64,000 nucleotides of DNA from Bacillota bacterium (GTDB lineage: Bacteria; Bacillota; Clostridia; Lachnospirales; Lachnospiraceae), in the NCBI GenBank assembly GCA_023421075.1, contig JAEZUM010000011.1:1-64000 (forward strand). Direction: 5' to 3'. The first letter of the stretch is position 1; each line of letters begins with the position of its first letter. The position numbers and the translations under genes were made by a program. Positions 16,926 to 25,642 of the stretch are shown here, in pieces. The notes under the pieces were generated by a model. It was not told where the DNA came from, did not search any database, and saw only the letters and a list, made by a program, of their open reading frames with translations.

Positions 16926-17240
16926 ATGGAACATAATAATATTAATATCAAAGAATTGATTAGTCAGATAGAAGAGATTACAGAGTTCTTTTATCAGCAG
17001 AAGAATAATAGCGGATATCAAAAGCTCATTCCTGTGATTGATTCATTAACAAAAGTTGTTGATGAGATATCGGAGTTGGAGCAGGCATCCTCGCTGGTTG
17101 AAAAAAAGGATCGTTTCAAAGGTATATTAAACGATGCAATGGAAGCAATGGTGAATAATGACACCATATTATTGGCAGATATTCTGAAATATGATATATC
17201 AGAAATTTTAACAGAGGTATTGAATTCCGATAAAGAGTAG
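16926..17240 (+). CDS. Small helical protein next to Maf (probable partner)
   Basis: A 104-residue, all-helical soluble protein of unknown function. ATG 16926 follows GGGAG; upstream ATGs at 16911 and 16914 are less well placed. It shows ELISQIEEITEFFYQQ at the start and TILLADILKYDISEIL near the end. A matching helical block, with YILLADLLELQLINFL, forms the N-terminal domain of the protein at 59960, where it is fused to a Maf-like Rossmann part. Here it stands 12 bases before a full Maf gene. The natural reading is a dedicated Maf partner, either an adaptor to flagellin or its chaperone. That is inference from fused and split occurrence. Confidence 0.75.
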   Translation: MEHNNINIKELISQIEEITEFFYQQKNNSGYQKLIPVIDSLTKVVDEISELEQASSLVEKKDRFKGILNDAMEAMVNNDTILLADILKYDISEILTEVLNSDKE

Positions 17241-17252
17241 GGATGGGATAAT

Positions 17253-19085
17253 ATGTATTATAATCAAAATATGCAGGTAATGCAGCAATACCGTAAATAT
17301 TTCTATGAGCTGGTACAAAAGAAGTCTTGGAAGGAGGACACCTCGATTAGGGTGGAATCTGTTCCGACCAGAGTACAGGAAAAGGCATTGGCAGTAGAGA
17401 AGGATGGTATACTTTACAGACTTAACAGCAAGTATAATCCGGTTGAAGAAGCAGAAAAATGGGCAGAGCAATATAAAGCCAAGAATCTTGATACGGTATT
17501 TACAATGTTTGGATTAGGCAATGGTTGTTTTGTAAGAGCTCTAACAAAAAAGCTGGAGAAGGATAACCGCCTGATCGTATATGAACCCTCAGCGACAATT
17601 TTTTGGCATGCGCTGGAAGAGCATAATCTAGAGGATATCTTACAAGATGATCGGATTATATTAATTGTTCAGGATATCAATGAACAAGAATTAACCTATG
17701 TCGTATCGGCGACACTGACATGGATGAATCTGTTTTCACATAAGAGATGCTTCCACCCCGGTTATGATCGACTATTTGAACAAAGCTATTCGTCCTTTAC
17801 GGATACATTGGATAATAATACCTTTAACAGTGTTGTAGCAAAGAATACTTACAGTAAATTAGGAAGAGCGATTGTAGAAAATTCACTCTTAAATTTAAAG
17901 CATTTTAAAAATTCAATATCCATCTGGGAGTTAGAAAAGTACCTTCCCAGGGATATTCCGGTAATTATAGCAGCAGCCGGACCATCCTTAAATAAGAATA
18001 TTGATGAACTAAAGCATGCAAAGGGTCATTCAATTATCATAGCCGTGGACAGAGCCTATGAAACCTTTCTACAACATGAGATCGAACCGGATTTCGTGAT
18101 TGTATTGGATGCAATGAAGGAATTGAAATATTGCGGGAATATGCCAGGTTTTACAGTTCCCTTATTATATAAATTTGAAGCAAGCCCTGATATCCTCGAT
18201 AACCATAACGGGAAAAAGATAATCTATAGCTTTGACGGCTTTGCAGGCAGCTTATATCAGACCATTAACAGGGATTATCCCGGAATAACATCAGGAGGAT
18301 CCGTTACGACTGCGGCCTTTGCGGTCTGCGCTACGTTGGGCTTCAAGAGGATTGTATTAATCGGCTGCGATTTGGCGTATGATGGTGAGAAGACGCATGC
18401 CGGAGAGGTACAGGATGAGATAACGGAGAATTATAGAAAGGTTAATCTCTTTGTAGAGGATATCTACGGAAATAAAGTTCGGAGTCGACATGACTGGTAT
18501 ACCTTCATCTGGTGGTTTGAGGGTGTAATCATACAGCTGAAAAATGTAGATGTGATTGATGCAACGGAAGGTGGAGCCAAGATTAAAGGGACCCGCATTA
18601 TGACATTAAGAGAAGTTATTGAGAGCTTTTGTAGCGATACCATTGATTGTGCGAGAATAGTAGAAGCAACGAAATCCGATATCACAGAGGAAGAATACCA
18701 TAGAATTTATGATTACTTGAAGTCAGCAGAAAATGATTTAGTATTGATCCGGGAACAGGCAGAACAGGCTCTGGATATTTGTGAGCAGTTATACAAGAAA
18801 CTGGAGCAGGATGAATCCTTAGCAAGTCAACAGGATGCCATTCAAGCGGTAACAAGGATTAATCAAACAATTGAGGCAAAGCCGGTATATACACTAATTG
18901 ATAATTATATAATGGGAAGAGGAACGAACAGTGTTGGTGAATTATTTTTTATGACCACGAATCAGAAGACCGATGATGTGGTCGCTGTAAAGAATATGAC
19001 CAATATTTATAGCATCATAAAAGAAGCCTGTGAATTCCTGACACCGGGCTTTCAGAAATCATTATCCGGTTTTGATGTGAATTAG
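17253..19085 (+). CDS. maf: Maf-family flagellin nonulosonate transferase (DUF115 / MptE-like)
   Basis: A 610-residue cytoplasmic protein of the motility accessory factor family, which in studied species transfers pseudaminic, legionaminic or sialic acid to flagellin Ser/Thr. An N-terminal Rossmann-like region (about 75-160) has FGLGNGCFVRALTKKL and LIVYEPS. The central DUF115 domain (about 235-450) has AAAGPSLNKNI (G243), then GGSVTTAAFAVCATLG and RIVLIGCDLAY. The C-terminal 150 residues are helical. It precedes neuB-neuC-neuA, which supply the donor sugar, and follows flagellin, its likely acceptor. A terminator separates it from neuB. Confidence 0.93.
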   Translation: MYYNQNMQVMQQYRKYFYELVQKKSWKEDTSIRVESVPTRVQEKALAVEKDGILYRLNSKYNPVEEAEKWAEQYKAKNLDTVFTMFGLGNGCFVRALTKKLEKDNRLIVYEPSATIFWHALEEHNLEDILQDDRIILIVQDINEQELTYVVSATLTWMNLFSHKRCFHPGYDRLFEQSYSSFTDTLDNNTFNSVVAKNTYSKLGRAIVENSLLNLKHFKNSISIWELEKYLPRDIPVIIAAAGPSLNKNIDELKHAKGHSIIIAVDRAYETFLQHEIEPDFVIVLDAMKELKYCGNMPGFTVPLLYKFEASPDILDNHNGKKIIYSFDGFAGSLYQTINRDYPGITSGGSVTTAAFAVCATLGFKRIVLIGCDLAYDGEKTHAGEVQDEITENYRKVNLFVEDIYGNKVRSRHDWYTFIWWFEGVIIQLKNVDVIDATEGGAKIKGTRIMTLREVIESFCSDTIDCARIVEATKSDITEEEYHRIYDYLKSAENDLVLIREQAEQALDICEQLYKKLEQDESLASQQDAIQAVTRINQTIEAKPVYTLIDNYIMGRGTNSVGELFFMTTNQKTDDVVAVKNMTNIYSIIKEACEFLTPGFQKSLSGFDVN

Positions 19086-19122
19086 TATTGATAATAGTTA
19101 TAATAGTTGCGAATATTACTCT

Positions 19123-19154
19123 AAGAAAGGGATTTGGTGTCCCTTTCTTTTTTT
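19123..19154 (+). terminator. Terminator after maf
   Basis: AAGAAAGGGA (19123-19132) pairs with TCCCTTTCTT (19140-19149); T's run on to 19154. Confidence 0.93.
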
Positions 19155-19231
19155 GAATTGAGCTTCTGAATCAGAAGAAGATTCCATGACTGATGGACCG
19201 ATTTATACTATACAGGTTACGCCATTTGTTA

Positions 19232-19258
19232 TAATATTTTTATAATAATTGTCGATAT
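19232..19258 (+). promoter_or_regulatory. Sigma-28-like promoter of the nonulosonate operon
   Basis: TAAT (19232-19235), 15 bases, then GTCGATAT (19251-19258). The -10 half has two mismatches to GCCGATAA. It is the only candidate promoter I see between the maf terminator and neuB. Confidence 0.5.
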
Positions 19259-19327
19259 ATAATATAAGGGTTAGAATAAGAAAAAAATAGATCAATAATA
19301 TTAATGATAAAAAGGTGGGTGGCTGTA

Positions 19328-20365
19328 ATGAACGCTTTTAGAATAGGGAATCGTATGGTGGGTGAAGAATACCCGCCTCTTGTAATTGCAGAAATAGGTA
19401 TTAATCATAACGGAAGCTTAATGATAGCAAAAGAGATGGTGGATGCGGCAAAAAGAGCAGGTGCTGAGGTGATCAAACACCAGACACATATTGTTGAAGA
19501 TGAGATGTCACAGGAAGCGAAGAAGGTAATCCCCGGCAATGCAGATATCTCGATTTATGAGATTATGGCTAAGGCTGCTTTAAGCGAAGAAGAGGAATAC
19601 GAGCTGAAGTGCTACACAGAGAGACAAGGGATGATATTCCTGTCTACGCCCTTCTCCAGAGCCGCTGCAGATCGTCTTCACCAATGGGATGTACCGGCAT
19701 ATAAGATCGGCTCAGGGGAATGCAATAATTATCCCTTGCTCCGGCATATCGCTTCCTTCGGTAAACCAATCCTTTTATCTACCGGTATGAATGATATTGA
19801 AAGTGTCAGAAAAGCGGTAGAAATAATTGAAAGTTATCAATTGCCCTATGCTCTTTTGCATACTACGAATCTCTATCCAACCCCTCCCCAGCTGGTTCGA
19901 TTGGGAGCTATGGTAGAGCTTCAGGAACATTTTCCGAATGCTGTAATCGGTTTATCCGATCATACGACAAATAACCATGCCTGTCTGGCAGCAGTAGCCT
20001 TAGGGGCCTGCATACTGGAGCGGCATTTTACCGATTCCAAGGATCGAATTGGGCCGGATATTATTAATTCTATGGATCCGAAGGAGATGTCCGAGCTGAT
20101 TTCCGGCTCTGGGGAAATCTTTCTTATGCGCGGGGGTAAGAAGGAAGCTGCGAAAGAAGAACAGGTAACCATTGATTTTGCCTTTGCAACCGTCGTTACA
20201 ATCAAGGAATTGAAGCAAGGGGATGTATTAAGTCAGGATAATATATGGGTGAAACGGCCGGGAACCGGAGAGATCAGAGCAGAGTTTTATGATGGTATCT
20301 TGGGTAAGACGGTATTGACAGATATACCAAAGGATGTTCATCTTACATGGAAGGATTTTAAATAA
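19328..20365 (+). CDS. neuB: N-acetylneuraminate synthase NeuB
   Basis: Condenses an N-acetyl-mannosamine type sugar with phosphoenolpyruvate to give a nine-carbon sialic acid. The 345 residues hold a TIM-barrel (to about 270) with VIAEIGINHNGS, IKHQTHIVEDEM, LSTPFSRAAADRL and KIGSGECNNYPLLRHIASFG, and a C-terminal antifreeze-like SAF domain (about 285-345, with NIWVKRPGTGEI). From memory it matches the Campylobacter NeuB1 (Neu5Ac) type, including ECNNYPL and IGLSDHTT, better than the PseI or LegI types. ATG 19328 follows AGGTGG. The stop codon overlaps the start of neuC. Confidence 0.92.
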   Translation: MNAFRIGNRMVGEEYPPLVIAEIGINHNGSLMIAKEMVDAAKRAGAEVIKHQTHIVEDEMSQEAKKVIPGNADISIYEIMAKAALSEEEEYELKCYTERQGMIFLSTPFSRAAADRLHQWDVPAYKIGSGECNNYPLLRHIASFGKPILLSTGMNDIESVRKAVEIIESYQLPYALLHTTNLYPTPPQLVRLGAMVELQEHFPNAVIGLSDHTTNNHACLAAVALGACILERHFTDSKDRIGPDIINSMDPKEMSELISGSGEIFLMRGGKKEAAKEEQVTIDFAFATVVTIKELKQGDVLSQDNIWVKRPGTGEIRAEFYDGILGKTVLTDIPKDVHLTWKDFK

Positions 20366-21492
20366 TGAAGAGAATACTATTTATAACCGGTACGAGAGCA
20401 GATTATGGTAAAATCAAGCCTTTAATGCAGGAAGTGTGTAAGGTGCCGAATTATGAACTTCATATATTTGTTACCGGAATGCATATGCTGTCTAAATACG
20501 GATCGACTCATATTGAGCTGGAGAAGGACGGTTTTAAAAATCTATACAAATATATTAACCAGACGGAGAGCACCAGCATGGATCTGATTCTAAGCAATAC
20601 CATTCTTGGGATCAGCAATTATGTGAATGAATACGAGGTGGACCTGATTGTCGTTCACGGAGATCGTGTTGAGGCGTTGGCAGGTGCAATTGTCGGGGCT
20701 TTGAATAATATTAGAGTGGCTCATATCGAAGGTGGTGAGGTATCAGGAACCATTGATGAATCCATCCGCCATGCCGTCTCCAAGTTCTCACATCTTCATT
20801 TTGTAGCAAATGATGAAGCAAAACGGAGATTAATCCAATTGGGAGAGCAATCCGGTAATATCTATATTATAGGCTCACCGGATATTGACATTATGCTGTC
20901 AGACAAGCTGCCAAGCTTCACGGAAGTTCAGCATAAATATGAAATTCCCTTCTCTGAATATGGTATCTTGATGTACCATCCGGTAACTACGGAAGTCGAT
21001 AATATGAAGTTAAAGGTGAAAGAGGTAGTGGATGCGATTCTTCTTAGCAACCGTAATTACATCGTCATCTATCCAAACAATGATAATGGTTCCCGCGATA
21101 TCCTTGAGGAGTACAAGAGATTTGAAGGAAACGCAAGAATTCGAATATATCCATCTGTGAAATTCGAATATTTCCTTATGATGTTGAAAAACTGTGCATT
21201 TATCATCGGTAATTCCAGTGCCGGGATACGAGAGGCAGGGATTTATGGAGTGCCTGCGATTGATATCGGGTCAAGACAGAATGGCAGATATGCAACAAGC
21301 AATCAGGGGATTTTTCATACAGACGAGGTGAAGGATGATATATTGCAAAGCATTCAAGGTCTGCCTGACCACAAGAGCATGGAACACAATGCGTTTGGGG
21401 ATGGGAATAGCAGTAAACGATTTATCGATATCTTAAAAGGTAATGATATCTGGGATTGTGATATTCAGAAGAAATTCATTGATGTGGAGTGA
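20365..21492 (+). CDS. neuC: UDP-N-acetylglucosamine 2-epimerase, hydrolysing (NeuC)
   Basis: A 375-residue GT-B-fold enzyme that converts UDP-GlcNAc to N-acetylmannosamine and UDP, supplying NeuB. Motifs are ITGTRADYGKIKPLM at the start, VVHGDRVEALAGAI, AHIEGGEVSGTIDESIRHA, and near the end GNSSAGIREAGIYGVPAI. Start and upstream stop overlap in TAATG, so translation is coupled to neuB. A legionaminic-pathway GDP-sugar hydrolase (LegG) is a close relative. The absence of a 4,6-dehydratase gene beside it favours the plain sialic acid route. Confidence 0.9.
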   Translation: MKRILFITGTRADYGKIKPLMQEVCKVPNYELHIFVTGMHMLSKYGSTHIELEKDGFKNLYKYINQTESTSMDLILSNTILGISNYVNEYEVDLIVVHGDRVEALAGAIVGALNNIRVAHIEGGEVSGTIDESIRHAVSKFSHLHFVANDEAKRRLIQLGEQSGNIYIIGSPDIDIMLSDKLPSFTEVQHKYEIPFSEYGILMYHPVTTEVDNMKLKVKEVVDAILLSNRNYIVIYPNNDNGSRDILEEYKRFEGNARIRIYPSVKFEYFLMMLKNCAFIIGNSSAGIREAGIYGVPAIDIGSRQNGRYATSNQGIFHTDEVKDDILQSIQGLPDHKSMEHNAFGDGNSSKRFIDILKGNDIWDCDIQKKFIDVE

Positions 21493-21497
21493 TCGAA

Positions 21498-22208
21498 ATG
21501 TATAAAGGAAAGCGTATTGCTGCTATTATACCGGCAAGAGGAGGAAGCAAAGGAATACCAAACAAGAATATAGTAGATCTGAGTGGCATGCCTTTGATTG
21601 GACACAGTATTACGGAGGCGACAAAATCCTCCTATATCGATAAAGTAATCGTATCAACCGATTCGGTATTAATTAGTGAAGTCGCACTAAAATATAATGC
21701 TGAAGTGAAGGGCTTAAGACCTGCGGAGCTTTCGAGTGATACAGCAATAATATATGACGTACTGAAGTATGAAATTATGAATCATAAATTGGAGGAGGAC
21801 TATGACATTCTTATATTGCTTCAACCGACCTCCCCGCTTCGAAAAAGCTTCATGATTGACCGTGCGATCGAACGATATGTTGATGAAGAACAGGAATCGG
21901 CAGTTAGCGTTTCCGAGGTGCAGGAGCATCCTATTTTCATGAGAACCATAGCGGATGGAGGAAAGTTAAATAAGGTATTGGACATTTCATCAACGGTTCG
22001 GAGGCAGGATTTACCGAAATATTATCGCGTAAATGGAATGATCTATATTAATTGGATATCCGATTTGATGAAGGGCTATGTCAGCCTGAATGACAATGTC
22101 TATCCGATTATTATCCCACCGGAGTATGCGGTCGATATTGATACCCCGGAGGACTTAGAGGAAGCAAAGAAACGATTGGAGAAGTACTTCGCTGTCATAG
22201 AGGAATAG
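21498..22208 (+). CDS. neuA: Acylneuraminate cytidylyltransferase NeuA
   Basis: A 236-residue enzyme that activates the nonulosonate as a CMP-sugar, the donor for Maf. It starts with the nucleotide-binding loop IIPARGGSKGIPNKNI and contains ILLQPTSPLRK, RRQDLPKYYRVNG and YAVDIDTPEDLEEA, all typical. I chose ATG 21498 behind GGAG; the earlier GTG at 21489 sits inside that ribosome site and overlaps the neuC stop. With neuB and neuC it completes the path from UDP-GlcNAc to CMP-sialic acid. Confidence 0.92.
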   Translation: MYKGKRIAAIIPARGGSKGIPNKNIVDLSGMPLIGHSITEATKSSYIDKVIVSTDSVLISEVALKYNAEVKGLRPAELSSDTAIIYDVLKYEIMNHKLEEDYDILILLQPTSPLRKSFMIDRAIERYVDEEQESAVSVSEVQEHPIFMRTIADGGKLNKVLDISSTVRRQDLPKYYRVNGMIYINWISDLMKGYVSLNDNVYPIIIPPEYAVDIDTPEDLEEAKKRLEKYFAVIEE

Positions 22209-22239
22209 ATTGCATTGCTCCAAGGATTAGGAGAATAAT

Positions 22240-23916
22240 ATGGATAACAAGGTAATTAAGCTCTTAAATGCTTTAAATGATATGATAGGAATCGTAGATG
22301 AGTATACATTAAGTCAACAGACTTCCGAAGGGATTGCTTGCCTGGAATCCTATAGAGAAAAGAAGATTGAGATTCAAGATTGCTATCTTACCTGCAATAG
22401 TCAGCAAAGAAATGAGCTGTTACAGATATTAGAGGCAGAATTTCATGAGGAGGAAAGGACACATAACTATTTGCTATCCATCCTGATTAAAAGCTGTCAT
22501 GACATTTTTCTGATCGATAAGCTGATCGAATCGATCTGCCGCAAACAAGGTGATTATTATATAAACTTAATGATAGAATATCAAATCGCTTATGAGCTTT
22601 TTGCCAATAACTATCCGAAGAAAGAAGCCTATGATTTGAGACGAAGGCTTCATTCTTATAATGTAGAAGGCTTTACTAAGCTTCTGCAGCCACCAAAGAC
22701 TTATCGAGATATTTCAGCTAGAAATCATAATCGTATTGTTTTAATAACGGATCAGCTTTTAGGACTTCATCATGCCCCTACAAAGATCCTTCTGGAACAA
22801 TGCTATTCGTTGCAGAAGAATATGGGAATGGAGATCCTGCTTTTTGTATGTCCGGTTAGCTTAGCAACAGATCATCAAATTACTTGGTTTGATCAGATTA
22901 AAATGAACTACTTTAATGAATTGAACGGTGATTATTATATAAGTTACCGGGACGGAGATATCAGCGTATCTCCTAAGGAATCCAACGGAATATTTTATAT
23001 AGAATATAAGGATATTATTCTTCGAGGAAAACAAGTGGTAATGGATGTAGCGAACCTGCAGGCACAAAAACTACTGTTACAGTTAATATACGAGTATAAC
23101 CCGTTATTTGTATTCAATGTAAATTCGATTAATCCTCTTGCAGATATTTGCAACTGCTTTACAACGGTAGTTGCTAGCTCCATGGCATATGGCTACCCGG
23201 TATCGGAGGGGGATATTTTGCTATACCTGGATAATCTGCAGGCTGGAGCAAACGCTGCTTCTGTAGCATCGATCCTTGAGGGTGGTAGACAGATTGCACT
23301 TAATTTTAGATGGACATTTCAAGTGGATGAGCCGGATTTCGTTCATGATAGATCTCATTTTCAAATCAATGAGGATGAGTTTGTACTAATGATTGTCGGT
23401 AATCGATTAATAGATGAGATAACAGAAGAGTATGTCAAGGTATTAGAGCACATCCTCTCCGTTGATTCTAAGGTCTCAATCCTGTTAATCGGCACATATC
23501 CAAACTATATGGACCGATTCAAAGCTCAGATCTTCTATGGTAGAGTTCATGCCATTGGCTATCAAGATCAATTGGCAACCGTGATACCACTTGCCGATCT
23601 GTATCTTAATCCACCTAGAGTCGGTGGTGGAACAAGTGCTTTATATGCGCTTAAGGCAGGAGTGCCGGTAATTACTCTTCCCGATTGTGATGTTGCGATT
23701 AATGTCGGCAGGGAGTTTACGTGTATTAACTATGAAGAGATGACTCAATTAATCATAAAATACAAGGAAGATCAAGAATTCTATGACCTGCAAAGGATAC
23801 TAGGACTGAAGCTGGTCCATTCATTAGGGGATGTTACATCTGCAATGGAGGAAATGCTTCAGAGCGTTAAGAAGATTATGATGGAGACGGAGGGGAAAAT
23901 ACTTCATGCTGATTAA
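22240..23916 (+). CDS. GT-B-fold glycosyltransferase with helical N-terminal domain
   Basis: A 558-residue cytoplasmic protein. Residues 1-150 are helical and unlike known catalytic domains. From about 165 a GT-B Rossmann pair begins with RIVLITDQLLGLHHAPTK. The donor-site half has FVLMIVGNRLIDE and VIPLADLYLNPPRVGGGTSA, then ALYALKAGVPVITLPD (about 467-482), the layout of nucleotide-sugar transferases. Family and sugar cannot be named. It overlaps the following aminotransferase gene by 11 bases and lies in the same operon as neuA. It may extend the flagellin glycan. The helical start resembles in kind, not clearly in sequence, those of the proteins at 31730 and 59960. Confidence 0.72.
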   Translation: MDNKVIKLLNALNDMIGIVDEYTLSQQTSEGIACLESYREKKIEIQDCYLTCNSQQRNELLQILEAEFHEEERTHNYLLSILIKSCHDIFLIDKLIESICRKQGDYYINLMIEYQIAYELFANNYPKKEAYDLRRRLHSYNVEGFTKLLQPPKTYRDISARNHNRIVLITDQLLGLHHAPTKILLEQCYSLQKNMGMEILLFVCPVSLATDHQITWFDQIKMNYFNELNGDYYISYRDGDISVSPKESNGIFYIEYKDIILRGKQVVMDVANLQAQKLLLQLIYEYNPLFVFNVNSINPLADICNCFTTVVASSMAYGYPVSEGDILLYLDNLQAGANAASVASILEGGRQIALNFRWTFQVDEPDFVHDRSHFQINEDEFVLMIVGNRLIDEITEEYVKVLEHILSVDSKVSILLIGTYPNYMDRFKAQIFYGRVHAIGYQDQLATVIPLADLYLNPPRVGGGTSALYALKAGVPVITLPDCDVAINVGREFTCINYEEMTQLIIKYKEDQEFYDLQRILGLKLVHSLGDVTSAMEEMLQSVKKIMMETEGKILHAD

Positions 23917-25045
23917 CTTCAATGAGCCGGTGTTTATTGAAAAGGGAATTGAATATATAAACGAAGCGATTATTAAGAATAAACAGCTAAACGGGGATGG
24001 TCCCTTTACCAGAAGATGTTCCGCTTGGATGGAAGAGAATTTCGGTGCCAATAAGGTCCTTCTAACCACTTCCTGTACCCATGCATTGGAAATGGCTGCT
24101 TTGTTAGCGGATATTCGGGAAGGGGATGAGGTTATTATGCCGTCCTTTACCTTTGTTTCAACAGCGGATGCATTTGCTCTGCGAGGAGCAAAGATAAGAT
24201 TTGTTGATATCCGCCCGGATACCCTGAATATGGATGAGAAATGCATTGAAGCAGCCATCACTAAGAAAACGAAGGTCATCGTACCGGTACATTACGCCGG
24301 CGTAGCTTGTGAGATGGATTATATCATGGGACTTGCTCAGAATTATGGTCTGATTGTCGTAGAGGATGCCGCACAGGGTGTGATGGCAAAATATAAAGGA
24401 AAAACCCTGGGAACCATAGGTCACCTAGGTACTTACAGCTTTCACGAGACCAAGAATTATACAATGGGTGAAGGCGGTGCTCTGGTAATTAATGAGGAAC
24501 GATATGAGGCACGGGCCGAGATAATACGGGAAAAGGGAACCAATCGAGCACAGTTTTTTCGTGGAGTAGTGGATAAATATAGTTGGGTAGACATTGGTTC
24601 TTCCTATCTGCCGAGTGAGATGAATGTCGCTTTTTTGTATGCACAGCTTGAGATTGCTGAGGAGATTAATCAATTTCGTCTGCGCGTATGGCAGCGTTAT
24701 TATAATGGATTAAAGGATTTAGCGGAAAAAGGTATGCTGGAATTGCCTTATATACCGAAGGAGTGCACACACAATGGACATATGTTCTATATTAAGCTGA
24801 AGGATCTTACGGAGAGAATGGATCTGATGAGTTATTTAAAAAGCAAGGGTATCATGGCGATTTTTCATTATGTGCCGCTGCATTCCTCCATCGCAGGGAA
24901 GAAATATGGAGCATTTATAGGGGAGGATATTTATACAACGAAGGAAAGTGACCGTTTACTACGACTTCCTATGTATTATCAACTGAGCGATGAAAAAATA
25001 GATTATGTGATAGAGAATATAATACAATATTTCTCCAAAACGTAA
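23906..25045 (+). CDS. rffA: dTDP-4-oxo-6-deoxyglucose aminotransferase (RffA/WecE-like)
   Basis: A PLP enzyme of the DegT family, 379 residues. Its closest match from memory is E. coli WecE, which makes dTDP-4-amino-4,6-dideoxygalactose for Fuc4NAc. Shared stretches include LNGDGPFTRRCSAW, VLLTTSCTHALEMAALL, EVIMPSFTFVSTADAF, FVDIRPDTLNMDE and VVEDAAQGVMAKYKG. The PLP lysine is Lys183 in SFHETKNY. The rml genes that would make the keto-sugar are not in the window. The GNAT enzyme next door is the expected N-acetyltransferase. ATG 23906 lies inside the end of the preceding gene. Confidence 0.88.
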   Translation: MLINFNEPVFIEKGIEYINEAIIKNKQLNGDGPFTRRCSAWMEENFGANKVLLTTSCTHALEMAALLADIREGDEVIMPSFTFVSTADAFALRGAKIRFVDIRPDTLNMDEKCIEAAITKKTKVIVPVHYAGVACEMDYIMGLAQNYGLIVVEDAAQGVMAKYKGKTLGTIGHLGTYSFHETKNYTMGEGGALVINEERYEARAEIIREKGTNRAQFFRGVVDKYSWVDIGSSYLPSEMNVAFLYAQLEIAEEINQFRLRVWQRYYNGLKDLAEKGMLELPYIPKECTHNGHMFYIKLKDLTERMDLMSYLKSKGIMAIFHYVPLHSSIAGKKYGAFIGEDIYTTKESDRLLRLPMYYQLSDEKIDYVIENIIQYFSKT

Positions 25046-25057
25046 GGTGGTGGATCA

Positions 25058-25582
25058 ATGATTCTGGAAGGGCATGCAATTTATCTTCGGAGTATAACGA
25101 AGCAAGATACTTCGGATATTATAAGGTGGAGGAATTCTGAGAACGTACGTAGAAATTTTATACGTCAGGAGCTTTTTACACAGGAGGGTCATGAGAAGTG
25201 GTTATCGGACTATATTGATACCGGTAAAGCAGTACAGTTCATCATTGTTTTACGTGCCGAGGATAAGCCGATTGGAAGCGTATATCTAAGAGATATCGAT
25301 GAACAGAACAGAAAAGCAGAATTTGGTATCTTTATCGGAGAGGAAGAATTTCTGTGCAAGGGTCTCGGTACAGAGGCGTTGCGCTTGATTGTTCAATATG
25401 GATTCAAGAATTTACAGTTGAATAAAATCTTTTTACGAGTGTTTGCGGATAACCTTCGCGCGGTCAAAAGCTATAAGAAAGCCGGGTTTGAACAGGAAGG
25501 TTACTTTAAACAAGAGGTACGAATTGATACGGAATATCGGGATATGATTTTTATGGCGATATTTCAGAAAAATTGTCAGTGA
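25058..25582 (+). CDS. GNAT-family N-acetyltransferase, probably for an amino-sugar
   Basis: A 174-residue acetyl-CoA dependent acetyltransferase. It has the RimJ/RimL-like start AIYLRSITKQDTSDII, the acetyl-CoA loop around FLCKGLGTEALRLIVQYGF and LRVFADNLRAVKSYKKAGF. These are the features of sugar acetyltransferases such as PseH. The gene is 12 bases after the RffA-like aminotransferase, so the 4-amino group of its product is the most likely acceptor. That would give a dTDP-Fuc4NAc-like sugar. The substrate is inference from the pairing. Confidence 0.83.
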   Translation: MILEGHAIYLRSITKQDTSDIIRWRNSENVRRNFIRQELFTQEGHEKWLSDYIDTGKAVQFIIVLRAEDKPIGSVYLRDIDEQNRKAEFGIFIGEEEFLCKGLGTEALRLIVQYGFKNLQLNKIFLRVFADNLRAVKSYKKAGFEQEGYFKQEVRIDTEYRDMIFMAIFQKNCQ

Positions 25583-25642
25583 TTAATCGTTCCAATACTG
25601 ATATAATAATGAAATAAAAAGTATGATATTCAGAGGATTACT

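Noticed and set aside
19328..22208. Legionaminic or pseudaminic acid pathway
   Set aside because: The required 4,6-dehydratase and other pse/leg genes are absent here and NeuB has NeuB1-type sequence; kept only as an alternative because genes may lie elsewhere.
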